A stretch of 64,000 nt of DNA from Heterobasidion occidentale (taxonomy: Eukaryota > Basidiomycota > Agaricomycetes > Russulales > Bondarzewiaceae): assembly GCA_039111635.1 (NCBI GenBank), contig JBCAQO010000004.1, forward strand, positions 2,046,001 to 2,110,000, given 5' to 3'. Shown here piece after piece: positions 21,022-31,426 of this stretch. Under the pieces are notes generated by a model. That model was not told where the DNA came from, did not search any database, and saw only the letters and a list, made by a program, of their open reading frames with translations. How positions within the stretch are numbered: position 1 is the stretch's first letter; every line of letters starts with the position of its first letter. Made by a program: the position numbers and the translations under genes.

Positions 21022-23519
21022 ATGTCTCTGCTCGTCGACTCGGCGAAAAGTGCACCCCCGAGTGTGGGTCCTTCACCGGCAGTGTCTCCAAGTCCCAGCC
21101 CAAGTCCGCGCCCGGATCCTCTGCTGACGACGAAGACGCTGAAAAACACCATTCTGAAGAGTCATGGGAGACCTCCATGGTAGGATCTTCTCCTTGCCTT
21201 ATTGGCCTGGACGATCGTTTCAAGTCACGAACGATAGGTATGGCGAAGATGGGCTGCCCTTTTCCAAAGCATTTGTCGTCGGAATTGCTGGTGCGTACCA
21301 GCCATCATCGGACTGGTCATATGTTCACACGATCGTCAATTCATAGGCGGTTCTTCTAGCGGCAAGGTGTGACGGATCGCCCTCATACGATTCCATTTGA
21401 ATTAATGAAGCCTCACAGACATATGTTGCGCGCGAGATAGTTCGCTCACTGGGTTCTATTCCTACAGTGATCATCATGTCACAGGTCAGTTGACTCTTTC
21501 ATCTTTGACTGCTAGACTTTGAGAATTATTGACGATGCTCCCAGGATAGCTTCTATAAGCGACATACTCCAGAAGAGATCAAACTCGCATTTGCCTCTAG
21601 ATTTGACTTTGATCATCCGGATTCTATAGATATAGAATCCTTCTCTGCCGTGCGTACCCAGCTCCTCCTATATTTTTCTTCCCAACGGGACGTGTGCCCC
21701 TGGCTATTACGTCTAGGTATATCCAGTCACTGGGCGTACACCACGATGCACATTGTGCTGCTTCAGCTGCTGTCGATCTCATTGAAGAAGGATACTCAAG
21801 CTGTCCCAGTGCCTTGCAGATCTCAAGGACCTCAAGCAAACAAACATACCCGTCTATTCGTTCGAACAGCATCAGCGGCTAGATGAGACGAAATATCTCT
21901 ACGGTGCAACCATCATCATCGGTGCGTGCGATCCCAGGCTAGCACTGGATCTGTATGAAACAACTATGTCACAGCTGAGGGTATCATGGCACTCAATGAT
22001 CCGCGACTTCGAGAATTATACGACCTGAAAGTAAGATCAAAATTTTGACTGTCGAAATGATGGTCTCACATTCAATTTTTAGATATTTGTTCAATGTGAT
22101 TCCGACTTGATGCTTGCACGTCGGATTACTCGCGATGTTAAAGAGCGCGGGCGCTCTGTAGATGGCATCCTCGAACAGTACATACATTGTCTCACAAACT
22201 GTCCTCCATTCCGAACCCTCCCCTGATTGCTTACAGATATCTTCGCTACGTCAAACCATCATACGACCACTTTGTGGGTCCAAGTTCTAGTCATGCGGAC
22301 ATCGTGAGTGTGCCCGGACCTTTCTTTGTTTTGCATGCCCTAAATATCAACTAAATCTATACATAAGATTGTGCCGGGAAAAGACAACTCGGTTGCCATT
22401 GAGCTGATTTCGACACACATTCGACGGCAACTAGAACAGCGATCCCGTCATTTCCGTCGCAAGATGGCATCCATGCAGCGCTCGATATCGCGAGGTCCAC
22501 GTCGGCCCCTGACGGACGAAGAATTAGGCATAGTAGTACTTCCCCAGACTCCCCAATTGAAGGTTTGCTATGGATTGCTCATTGCTCAAGTGTAAAATTG
22601 CTGATGCGCAATACAACAGGGGATCTACACTATCTTACGCAATGTGACGACGAACAGGCAGGATTTTATCTTCTTTGTGGATCGTTTGGCAACGATTTTG
22701 GTTGAGAAGGCGATGGAAAATCTGCCTTATCGAGAGCAGATTATTGAGACACCCGTAGGTGTTAAGACGGCAGGCAAAACCATCGACGCGGAAGTCAGTG
22801 GATTTATCATGTCCTGCGGTTATACGTGCTAACTTCAGGCTTTAAGTCGGTTTGCGGTGTGACAATATTGCGATCGTGTGTATTATTTTCCATCATTGTG
22901 GCGCTGTTTCTTATAAGCACGCGCTACAGCGGCGGCCCTCTCGAGCGAGGGCTCGAGCGCGTCATCAACGACGTCCCGATGGGCTCTCTCTTAGTTCAAT
23001 CGGACTCCAAAAGCGGCGAGCCGCTACTTCTCCATGTCATCCTTCCTATTTGCATCCGCGAACGACACCGTGCGGAGAAGACATGGGTGTTCCTTCTTGA
23101 TGCCCAGGTCTGATCAGTCTTTTCCTTGTTGATATTCCTGTTTATCTGTATAAACTCTTGGTAGATCGGTACGGGTGCGTCGGCATTCATGGCCATTCGA
23201 GTTCTGCTCGATCACGGCGTGCCGCCCTCCCACATCATCTTCGTCACTTTCCTCGTCGCACGAAGCGGAGGGATCGCGCATCTGCGCCGAACGTTTCCCG
23301 AGGTCACCATCGTCACGGGTGCTGTGGACGACAACCTGCGCGAGGCATGGCTCGAAGAGAGCGATCAGGATATGTTGCACGGTGAGGAGGGAGGCAGAGG
23401 GAGGAAAGTGTGGGCCGTCGAGCCCGGGATGGGGCAGATCGGTTCGTGTAATTTTGTTGTCCCACAACGCATGCAACTGATTGAACGCGTTGAACGCAGG
23501 TGATCGATACTATCTATGA
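21022..23519 (+). CDS. urk1: Uridine/cytidine kinase fused to UPRT-like domain
   Basis: Uridine kinase phosphorylates uridine and cytidine in pyrimidine salvage. The start is ATG at 21022 ([16 protein letters not shown]), followed by a Pro/Ser-rich leader. The kinase core has the P-loop [23 protein letters not shown] (catalytic Asp region), [14 protein letters not shown]-equivalent [30 protein letters not shown] and the [21 protein letters not shown] block. The Gly-rich P-loop segment lies on a 20-nt exon (21347-21366). The C-terminal UPRT-like domain follows: [58 protein letters not shown] and [23 protein letters not shown]. It ends MGQIGDRYYL with TGA at 23519. The PRPP loop (DAQIGTGAS in place of the usual DPMLATGGS) and the shortened end without FGT suggest the UPRT domain is structural or regulatory, not catalytic (inference). 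Confidence 0.93.
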
Positions 23520-24193
23520 TGCATGAGCTTACAGGTAGACATTCTTAGGGATCTGGAGAATCATCGTTGCATGGGCGCATATATATACCGACATCATCTA
23601 CGCACATATTCACCTCAACCATCAGCATCATTATAAAAGGGTCGTTTCTCCATCTTATCCTGCTGATGTGGTGGGACCATCTTGTTCTTCGGATAGAAGA
23701 CTAAGATCAGCAAAAGGAGCTAATTTGTACGCATCCGCTCAAGAAGTAGCGAGATCTATACTAAGACTCGATCGTTGAATGCTAAGCTATGCTAAGTCGA
23801 CAGCTTGCATTCGCTCTAAACTAACACTTTCTAGTCAGCGAGCATGCATCAGGGAGCAAACTAATCGAGTAGTATCATACACATGCATTATGCTGTACAT
23901 ACCATATGAAATTGGGAAAGGAATCTATTCATGATATTAAACAATGCAAGGCGAGACCCATTCTCTAGAGTGTCCATAGGGTCGATCAGATCTAGGAGTC
24001 GCGCGACAAGATGAGCGCATGGAAAAATGGTCCATGAGCTGAAGACAATGACAGGAATGCAAGATTCGATGGTGGTATGCTAGTGAATGTGGGGTATGAG
24101 TACAAAACGACAAGTGATGTGTTTTAGGCGGAGTGATCCAACTGGCAGGCTGCGAGAGTGCTGGAAAATGTTGACCCTTTCAAAGTTTTAGTC
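23520..24193. other. Convergent intergenic region
   Basis: This AT-richer 674-bp stretch lies between the stop codons of the uridine kinase and the Ca2+/H+ exchanger. It should hold both 3' UTRs. It has no open frame with a recognisable domain and no obvious repeat or RNA gene. Confidence 0.4.
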
Positions 24194-27100
24194 TTACGCC
24201 TCAATGCCCTGAGTCCACCACCGCTCACCTGGATAGAACCAGAAGCAGACGGCGATGATCATGTAAAGGCCTTCATGAGCGTTAGCATCAGTGAATGTAC
24301 GTGAATCTGAGCGAAAGAGAAAGGGCTTACAGATTAGGATGGCACCTTCCAGCCAATTTGATTTGCCATCAGCCACGACATAGCCCATGGTGTGCACTAT
24401 GATACTTATCGTTTGTCTCACGAGTCTGGATGCAACAAGCAAGCTTACCGGAGATATACATGACCTGAACATGACAGCAAAGTCTTCAGAAGAATGTAAC
24501 ATCTGGAGGAGGTAACAGTCCGTACCACAGATTCAAAGGGATCAAAAAGCAAGGCGAGGGGCTTGTTCAATATCCAGCCCAAGATGACCATGAACCTAAG
24601 TATCATTAAGGCAGTTATGAACAACCTTTACAGGCAATTAGACAAAATGAGACTCACGGGATGACGAAAAGAGCAGTTTGCTACAGAAGAGCGTTAGAAT
24701 CTATGCATGCTCAATGCTGAGGTAACCTACGATAGTTGAACCGACTGCTACGCCAATACTCAGCGTGAGCTGATCCTTTCTTGACACGTTGATAGTCGTA
24801 ACGCATTCTTTCGCATCGAATACACGTCAGCCAATGTCTTAGAGAAGGAGATAAACCCACCAGCGATGGAGCTGACGGCGGGCAGTAAGATGAGACCAAT
24901 CCACTCCTTGCTGATTATGGTGGTACTTATTCCATCCATGGACTCGACCAGCCATTCTGCATTGATCGCAACCAGCTATAATACCACAAAATGAACGGAT
25001 TGTTACGATCCCGATGTCCTGTATGAAGGAACGCGATGACTCACGACGGTGACAACAACAAGCAATGCCATGGTCAACGGCCAGCTCAACTTCGGCTCCT
25101 TCGTCTTATGTTCCTTCTCCTCTTTCGCTTGCTGTTTCTCGTCGAGCGCTGGGGACTCCCCAATATCGACGTGGGCCTGTTCATCGAAATGCACAACGCC
25201 CTGACTGTGACCCACAACCGTCTCAGAGTCGGTACGAGTCACTCGAGATGCAGAGTCCGAAGGTGTGTGCCGCCCATCGTTCACCAGCTTCACTGTAGAA
25301 TTCAGCGCGGGAGCGGGCATCGCCTTACCCTTCGGGTAGGAGAGCCCGACAGTGGATGAGCTCGCACTTGCGCCGCCGTTCGTCGCCGGCACAATGATCT
25401 CTGATATCGAATTCGAGGCAGACGTATACGGTGACGGAGAGCTGAAGCGTGGTGGGCCGGAGTACGAGTTCGTACGCGACTGAGGCCCCCTAGGGCTTGA
25501 CTCGCGACTGTCGACTGCTGTCGACTGGTACAAACCTGGCGAGTTTCGACCTTTATCTAGGCGGAAGGAGGAAGCGGAGGGGACTGTGATGTGAAGATTG
25601 AGAGGCCTCAGAGATTTGAGATCGTGTCGGTTGCTCGTGGATTTGTGATCCTTGTACAAGTGAGTGTGCGAATACAATTGGAAAAGGAGGTAGCATATGT
25701 AAACTAGAAGGAGGATCGATTAACAATTCATGTTGGCGAACAGCTCATGTCATGCACTGACTGATAAGAAGGATGACTGCAACCTAGAAAGCAGCATGAA
25801 AACCAATCGAGTTCAAATGCGCGTGTCCTGACTGCAAATCACTCACCCCATGGCTCATTTGGAGGATATCGCGTTTCTGCTCGTTGGAGGCCAGACCCTC
25901 TCCTCCGCTAAGGGAGAAGTGATACGCCGCGGGGAGGAGAACAGCGCCAACGCTAATGCTGAGAAGAGACGAATGTATTTGCGTCGTAGCTGTCCAAAAC
26001 AAGTCAACATCAGACCATCCATAGAAATAGAGGGCTGGCCACATACTTGATTCGAATGCTTGCTCAGAAAAGCGTAGTCCGCCTGCAAAGAAGCACATGC
26101 CCAACACGAGCACTGTAAACAAGTCCGTTAAGATACGCCCTCTGTGATAACATCTCCCATCCCCATCCACGTACGAAGTTTACTGAGCATCGAGCCAATC
26201 ACTTGAGCAACCCCTCAGCTTTCATGTCACTTGTCAGCTGTAAAAGAGTGGAGCAACATACGGGACGACTGGACAACGCGGAGTTGGCATTTGCGAAGTG
26301 CGGTAGTCTGTTTTCGTTTCGTTACGATATCTGAAAATGAATGTCTTGGAATGAAATAACTTACGGCAACCACTATTTCTACACTGTCTCAGTAATATGA
26401 ACATTTTACAAGGTCATTCGATGTTGTGAGAAGAACTCACATATTGCTCTGCAGAGATCAACACGTCAGTGGACATCATACAAAGGATCTCCGAACAATC
26501 ATTTGTCACATACCATACTGGCATTGAGGAGCCCTGCCTTTGACCCTCCCATTCGCAGTGCCAATTCACTAGTAGCCAGATCGTGCAGCTAGTGAAAAGC
26601 TAAGAGTCAGAACAAAGATAGTTATTATCGATGGCGGATGGACTCACTCTCACAAGCGGCACCATCGAGAGAATGCAGACTGGACAATCTGTTAGATGGA
26701 CACGCGAAGGAACTGACCTAGTGCACTCGCAACGTACATATGAAGACGAGGGTCCGCGATTCCTCGACCACAGCTTCCACAATCCACTGCAACATCCTGT
26801 GTTAGAAAGAAGTAAGATAGTATAAAATGGGCAATACCGATGCTGGCAATAATGCAAGTAGAACGTTCATCCCTAGATGCGTTATTTTTGAGAATCTTGA
26901 ATATTTGGAATGACAATTAGGATATTTATGAGATTACGCACAGGAGCCCAGGACGACTACTCTCCACCCTTCCCATAGTCTCATTGCCGGCTTGTTGACA
27001 TCAGGGCCTTTCTCGCTGCTGCCCGCCATCTTCTCCCTGTCCGAGTTATCTTGTGCATGCCACGGCCATGAGAACGAGCCTTCATGGTATTTAGACGCGT

Positions 27101-27329
27101 GCAGGTGGCCACCCACGAGGTCCGTGGTCGAGTTGACAGTGTACGTGCTTGAGGTAGACTGTGTAGTCAATGTCCGTGTGAATGGTGGGAGTGGGATCGA
27201 GTCATGGCGAGAGCGAACGCTGGTGGCGCTCGCGCGCTTCTGGTAAGGATTGTTATTAGCAGGTTCGTAGTAATCTGTGAGGATGTTCTCGATGTCCAGC
27301 GTCGATTGCCGGGGGGGAGAACGGGCCAT
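24194..27329 (-). CDS. Ca2+/H+ exchanger (CAX/VCX1-type cation antiporter)
   Basis: CAX proteins exchange cytosolic Ca2+ for vacuolar H+. The start is ATG at 27329 (MARSPPRQSTLDIENIL), with a long cytosolic N-terminus, then membrane segments. The first cation-binding repeat reads LALRMGGSKAGLLNASMSNMVEIVVA. More helices follow (LVLGMCFFAGGLRFSEQAF, TQIHSSLLSISVGAVLLPAAYHF). A cytosolic loop of about 200 residues, rich in Ser/Pro/Lys, precedes the second half. The second repeat reads AVSSIAECVTTINVSRKDQLTLSIGVAVGSTIQTALFVIPFMVILGW. The protein ends YPGERWWTQGIEA with TAA at 24194. At least ten exons are needed, several small. The acidic residue of each repeat is kept, but the usual GN before it is SN in the first and SS in the second. 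This may change ion choice (inference). Confidence 0.9.
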
Positions 27330-28171
27330 GGGGAGCGAGGGAGCGGGAAGAAAGAACGGATGGCGAACACTCGACGACGTTGAAGGACTTTGATCCCCGC
27401 TTCCAGGAATGCTATGATTAGCTCAAGCGTCGAGGATGCAGGTGGCCTGGGGATGCATCGGGCATGTCTCTGCCAAAAGCACCAAAATAAATATCCATCT
27501 CCATCGTCTTCTAGTTCCGTCCTTCACACTTGCCTAGTTTGGGCCAAGCGCCACCACTTTCGTGATCGGCAGCACTCGGCACCGCTCGGCAAGTGGGCGG
27601 AACACCTTCAAAGTTTCAATGACGTGGTGGTGAACTCGAAGTCATTCGAGCTTGACCAGTACATCTGGGCGTCTGGACACGCTCAAAAGTGGATGGAAGA
27701 AAAACTGCACAGTGGAAGGGAAAATTCAGTGTGAAATAGCGTGTTGTCGTTGTAAAATCATACTTACCAGCTTGGCAAAGCCTTGCGTCGTCGTCTTCCA
27801 CGACCGATGCGATAGCCGTGGAGTACTTATTTGTATATACCCTCGGGACTGCTTGGACACCGGATGCGCCCCAAGGGAGTCTGTCAGGTATGCCGTATGG
27901 CGGTCGTGCGCGGCCGTTCTTTGTGCTGTATTGACCGTTCGTTGACCGTGGTTTTTGAGGTCCAATATTTAACATTCAAGCCCAAGCACTATCTTACCTT
28001 GCTTAGGCGCGTAGATAGCAGGTCGAGCCAACACTCGATGCGCCTCGAATTGCAGGAGGCCTGACTGGCCCGGGACCATGCGGAACCATGCGTGACGCCC
28101 GTGACATATATCCCCTGCGCCGTCACGCTCCCTTAACCCGCAACCTCACGACCGACTCCCCGTCAAAAATC
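27330..28171. promoter_or_regulatory. Divergent intergenic region, CAX / cox4
   Basis: This 842-bp region separates divergent start codons. It contains several open frames of about 80-120 codons on both strands, but they overlap each other and show no known domain. I regard it as promoter and 5' UTR sequence. No reliable TATA box was assigned. Confidence 0.4.
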
Positions 28172-28820
28172 ATGTTCAAAGCAGCCCTGCGCTCTGCCCG
28201 CCCAGCGGTACTCGCCGCACGCGCCGGCGTCAAGCCCGCCAACGCCGCTTCTTTGCGCGCACTTTCTACGACCGCTATTCGTCGCTCGGACGGCCACCAC
28301 GCATCTGCCCCCTCTCTTTACGGTACCGGTGCGAAGGAGGGAGAGGTCCCTACCGACGAGGCTCAGTCTACTGGTCTTGACCGTGTTCAGGTCCTCGGTA
28401 ACCTGGAGGGTGTTGAGGTCTTCGACCTGAACCCGCTGGATGCGAGTCGTATTGGGACCCTTGCCGATCCCATCAAGGTCTTCTCCGTGGTACGTGTTTT
28501 GCCTCCGTTCTGACATGCTGTTGCGGCGTGCTGCGACATTGCAGTTCAAGAAGGCTTCTATCCTATACATTCGCGCTCATTAATACATACTTCAATAGGA
28601 ACCCGACCGTATCATTGGTTGCACCGGCTACCCTGCGGATTCGCACGACATCCTGTGGATGAACCTCACCAAGGAGAAAGTGCGGCGATGCCCCGAGTGC
28701 GGATCGGGTGAGTGCTTTTGTCTCGCTCGCTGCGGCGCAGTGACTTATGTTATGCGTGCAGTATACGCCCTCGAGCAGGACGCCGCTGGTCCCGTTGTTC
28801 ACGAGGTCCACCAACATTAG
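28172..28820 (+). CDS. cox4: Cytochrome c oxidase subunit (yeast Cox4 / mammalian Vb)
   Basis: This is a nuclear-encoded, zinc-binding subunit of respiratory complex IV on the matrix side. Exons are 28172-28489, 28599-28707 and 28762-28820; the coding sum is 486 nt, giving 161 residues. The N-terminus (MFKAALRSARPAVLAARAG) is rich in Arg and Ala with no acidic residues, a typical mitochondrial presequence. The mature part has NPLDASRIGTLADPIKVFSV, EPDRIIGCTGYPADSHDILWM and KVRRCPECGSVYALEQ. The Cys of GCTG and the CPEC pair fit the zinc site. It ends VVHEVHQH. An upstream in-frame ATG at 28088 would add 28 residues, but the start at 28172 gives the better targeting signal. Identification is secure. 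Confidence 0.96.
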
Positions 28821-29192
28821 CCGGAGATGCACATTAGACTGTTGATGTAACTTCCGTAGGGAGAACAACATTTTTCTTTCATTTCTATCGCACATGCCCC
28901 CTCGGAACGCTTGAGGTATTAAAAAGCAGCATTTCGTGTTGAATGATCGCAGCATACGCGAAACGATTGCCTTCTGCGCAAGGTCAACCAAGCAGACTCT
29001 ACGCAAGAGCTCACGCTTTTATACGTCCGAGAACACTGCATGGAATGTTTCTATATGGATTCCTGATTTGTTATAACTGGCCGAATTGCGGGGGCCATTG
29101 ACTCGTTATCAGCTCGCACAGTTGCGCCCACATAGTCCTACATCTATATTTAATCACTCGTCGCCGACGGTTTATCTCTATGCCCTCATACT
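28821..29192. other. Intergenic region, cox4 to APH-like gene
   Basis: This 372-bp spacer lies between two genes on the same strand. It should hold the cox4 3' UTR and the promoter of the downstream gene. No gene or repeat was recognised. Confidence 0.4.
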
Positions 29193-30594
29193 ATGCCCTC
29201 CACTGCACTCGCCATGCCTCATGCGGAATTAGCTGACGTTTTTCCTTTTGACTTCCACAAATACCTCTTCGATCTGACGCGCGTTGAATGGATTATTCAT
29301 GAACTCTCCGGAGGGAACGCCAATTTCGTCGTCCGAGCAGTGCAAGCGAATCCTCCGACTCTTGCATCTTGGACGCCTGATACCAGCCAAGACATAGAGA
29401 GTAATCTGAAAGAGAAGCTTTTGGGGTACGAGTCTATAGTGCTCAAGCAGGCTCCTCCTTACTTCGCCAAGTTCCCTGCCTTTGCCTTTTCACAGAAGAG
29501 ACAGGTGCGTTGTATTCTGTGATATCAAAATGTTCGGCTGGCTTATTGCGCCTGCTGCTGCCTGCTCACGCACGTAGACCATCGAGGCCAGAGCCCTTCA
29601 CCTCTTTCAAAAAGCTTCTCCCTTGTCTCGCGTGCTCCAAGGCAACCCTTGTATTCGCGTACCAAATTTACTCTATTATGACAAGTCGCAGCACGTCCTC
29701 ATCCAGTCCGACTTGGGCGCACATCCTACCCTCGACGAATTCCTCGTCTCTCCGTCGACTACGTCCGAGTCGGCATCTATCGCTGGCGAGTCTCTAGGGC
29801 GCTTCCTCGCATCAATTCACCACGCGTACGATGACGACTCAACCGCCACAACCCATGGAGAGCTGGTCAAATTGTTCGCGAACGAGGATGGAGAAAGTAT
29901 CATGTATCAGGTGATTGACAATGCTCAAGCATTCATGAAGGATGCTGGGGTACCCGACCACGAAGATCTCGGACACCGTGCCCGTGAGCATTGGCGTACT
30001 AGGAAGAAGATTGCTTTCTCACAGGGCGATATATGGTTCGGTACAATCCTTGTTGACGCGACATCCGACGCTCCCATCCTGAAGATTTGCGACTGGGAGT
30101 TTGCAGGACCGAATGATCTAGCGGCAGACGTCGCCCAACTCGGTAAGTAGGCTGACGCCTACAGCCTTGTGTGCAGATCCCATAGTGATCGCCATCATGA
30201 CTGTCTAGGAGCCTACCTCCATCTTTCAACTTTGTCACCTCTCAAGGCCGCCGATCACAAACATCAGCGCATCCTGCGCGCATTCGCATCAGCTCTGTAT
30301 TCGGCACACTTCCCGCCACTCCACTCGAGTAGCGACCGGAGGGCATATCAACGCTCTTTATTGGTCATGCACGGATGGGAGCTCATCAATGCTGCGGCAT
30401 GGAGACACCGTCTTTGGTGCAATTGCCCAGGCCTCGGAGTGAAATGCGGCCACATCAAGGGCATGATATCGGAGGGAGTGAAGCTGTTGCGTGCATGCGG
30501 TCATGCTGACGGAATGGTCGATTGGGGCGTCGTGAAGGACGTCAATTGGTTCGATGCCTCGGAGCGGGAGTTGCTACGGGTCGTTCCTGCGTAA
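29193..30594 (+). CDS. APH-fold phosphotransferase-like protein
   Basis: The protein has the fold of aminoglycoside/choline/methylthioribose kinases, a family expanded in fungi and mostly of unknown substrate. The start is ATG at 29193 (MPSTALAMPHAELADVF); an ATG a few bases upstream is out of frame. Introns at about 29503-29578 and 30144-30210 restore frame. Visible features are LSGGNANFVVRA (nucleotide loop), ESIVLKQAPPY (Lys for ATP), RVPNLLYYDKSQHVLIQSDLG, the Brenner-type loop FSQGDIWFGTILVD and ICDWEFAGPNDLAAD (metal-binding Asp). The usual HGDxxxxN motif is altered: His is Gln and the Asn is Thr. Altered loops are common in fungal members, so activity is uncertain. The C-terminal region has a Cys cluster (WCNCPGLGVKCGH) that could bind metal (inference). 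The stop is TAA at 30592-30594. Confidence 0.82.
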
Positions 30595-31426
30595 TGATTT
30601 GCAGGCACTGGTGCCTGACTGGTACATGGAGACACTGTGGAGGCCAGTCTAGGCCAGTCAATAAAGGCCTATAAAGGCGTTCAAGTTCAAGTGCTGTTCA
30701 CAGATGCTGACTTGTACAAGCTTGGACCTGGAAGACATAGAAGCTCGCAGAAGGGCTTCTGTCATATGGACGGATGTTCGCCTCGGTGCCTTTGTGAAAT
30801 GACCGATTCATTGTAGCTTAATTGTCCGATATCCAGCTTTGAACTTTCTAAGATTCTAGATCTTTCGGAAGCCGAGTGTCCAGAATCCGTACATGAGGAT
30901 TCCACGCATTTATGACATGTCGTAAGACCTCATGAGATGTTCGAAGAAGGTGAGTCTGGCGTACGAATGGAAAGGTGTGGTCGCTGGGTCGCCCGGGCCG
31001 TCTAGGCACGGTGGCCAGAAAAGGCAGGGATCGTGGAAGATGTTGAGACTTGGCAACGCACTGGCAACGCCAGCACATGGGACTCTGGAAAACATGATGA
31101 CTAGAACCCTCTCGACGCTGGTTTCGTGTGGTTACCGGCTCGGATGGCAACCGGAATATTATCGCCCTATGTTCCTGTCTCCCGAGTATAAAGCATGTTA
31201 GTGTGTGTATCGACCTGCACCCTTTCTTGTTTTTATCTCCTCTACAGGCTTGCCTGTTGTCGTTGAACGGCTCTCCTTTGCCTAGTACCCTCTTTCCGAC
31301 CAGGTGTCAATTCACATTCTTTCTAGGCCATCGCGGTCTTGTCTCTCTACGCAGTTCTCTTTGCATTCCCTCTGCTATCCATTCCCGGTCTTTCCACGCC
31401 TGCTTCACTCTTTTGGTCCTGCAAAT
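30595..31426. promoter_or_regulatory. Intergenic region with promoter of secreted protein gene
   Basis: This 832-bp region contains small ORFs without recognisable domains. Its last ~230 bp are pyrimidine-rich, as is common for strongly expressed fungal 5' leaders, and follow a TATA-like element at 31188. Confidence 0.45.
31188..31194 (+). promoter_or_regulatory. Putative TATA box of secreted protein gene
   Basis: TATAAAG lies 239 bp upstream of the ATG at 31427 and is followed by a long CT-rich stretch. The spacing would imply a 5' UTR of about 200 nt. The motif is good; its function is inferred. Confidence 0.45.
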
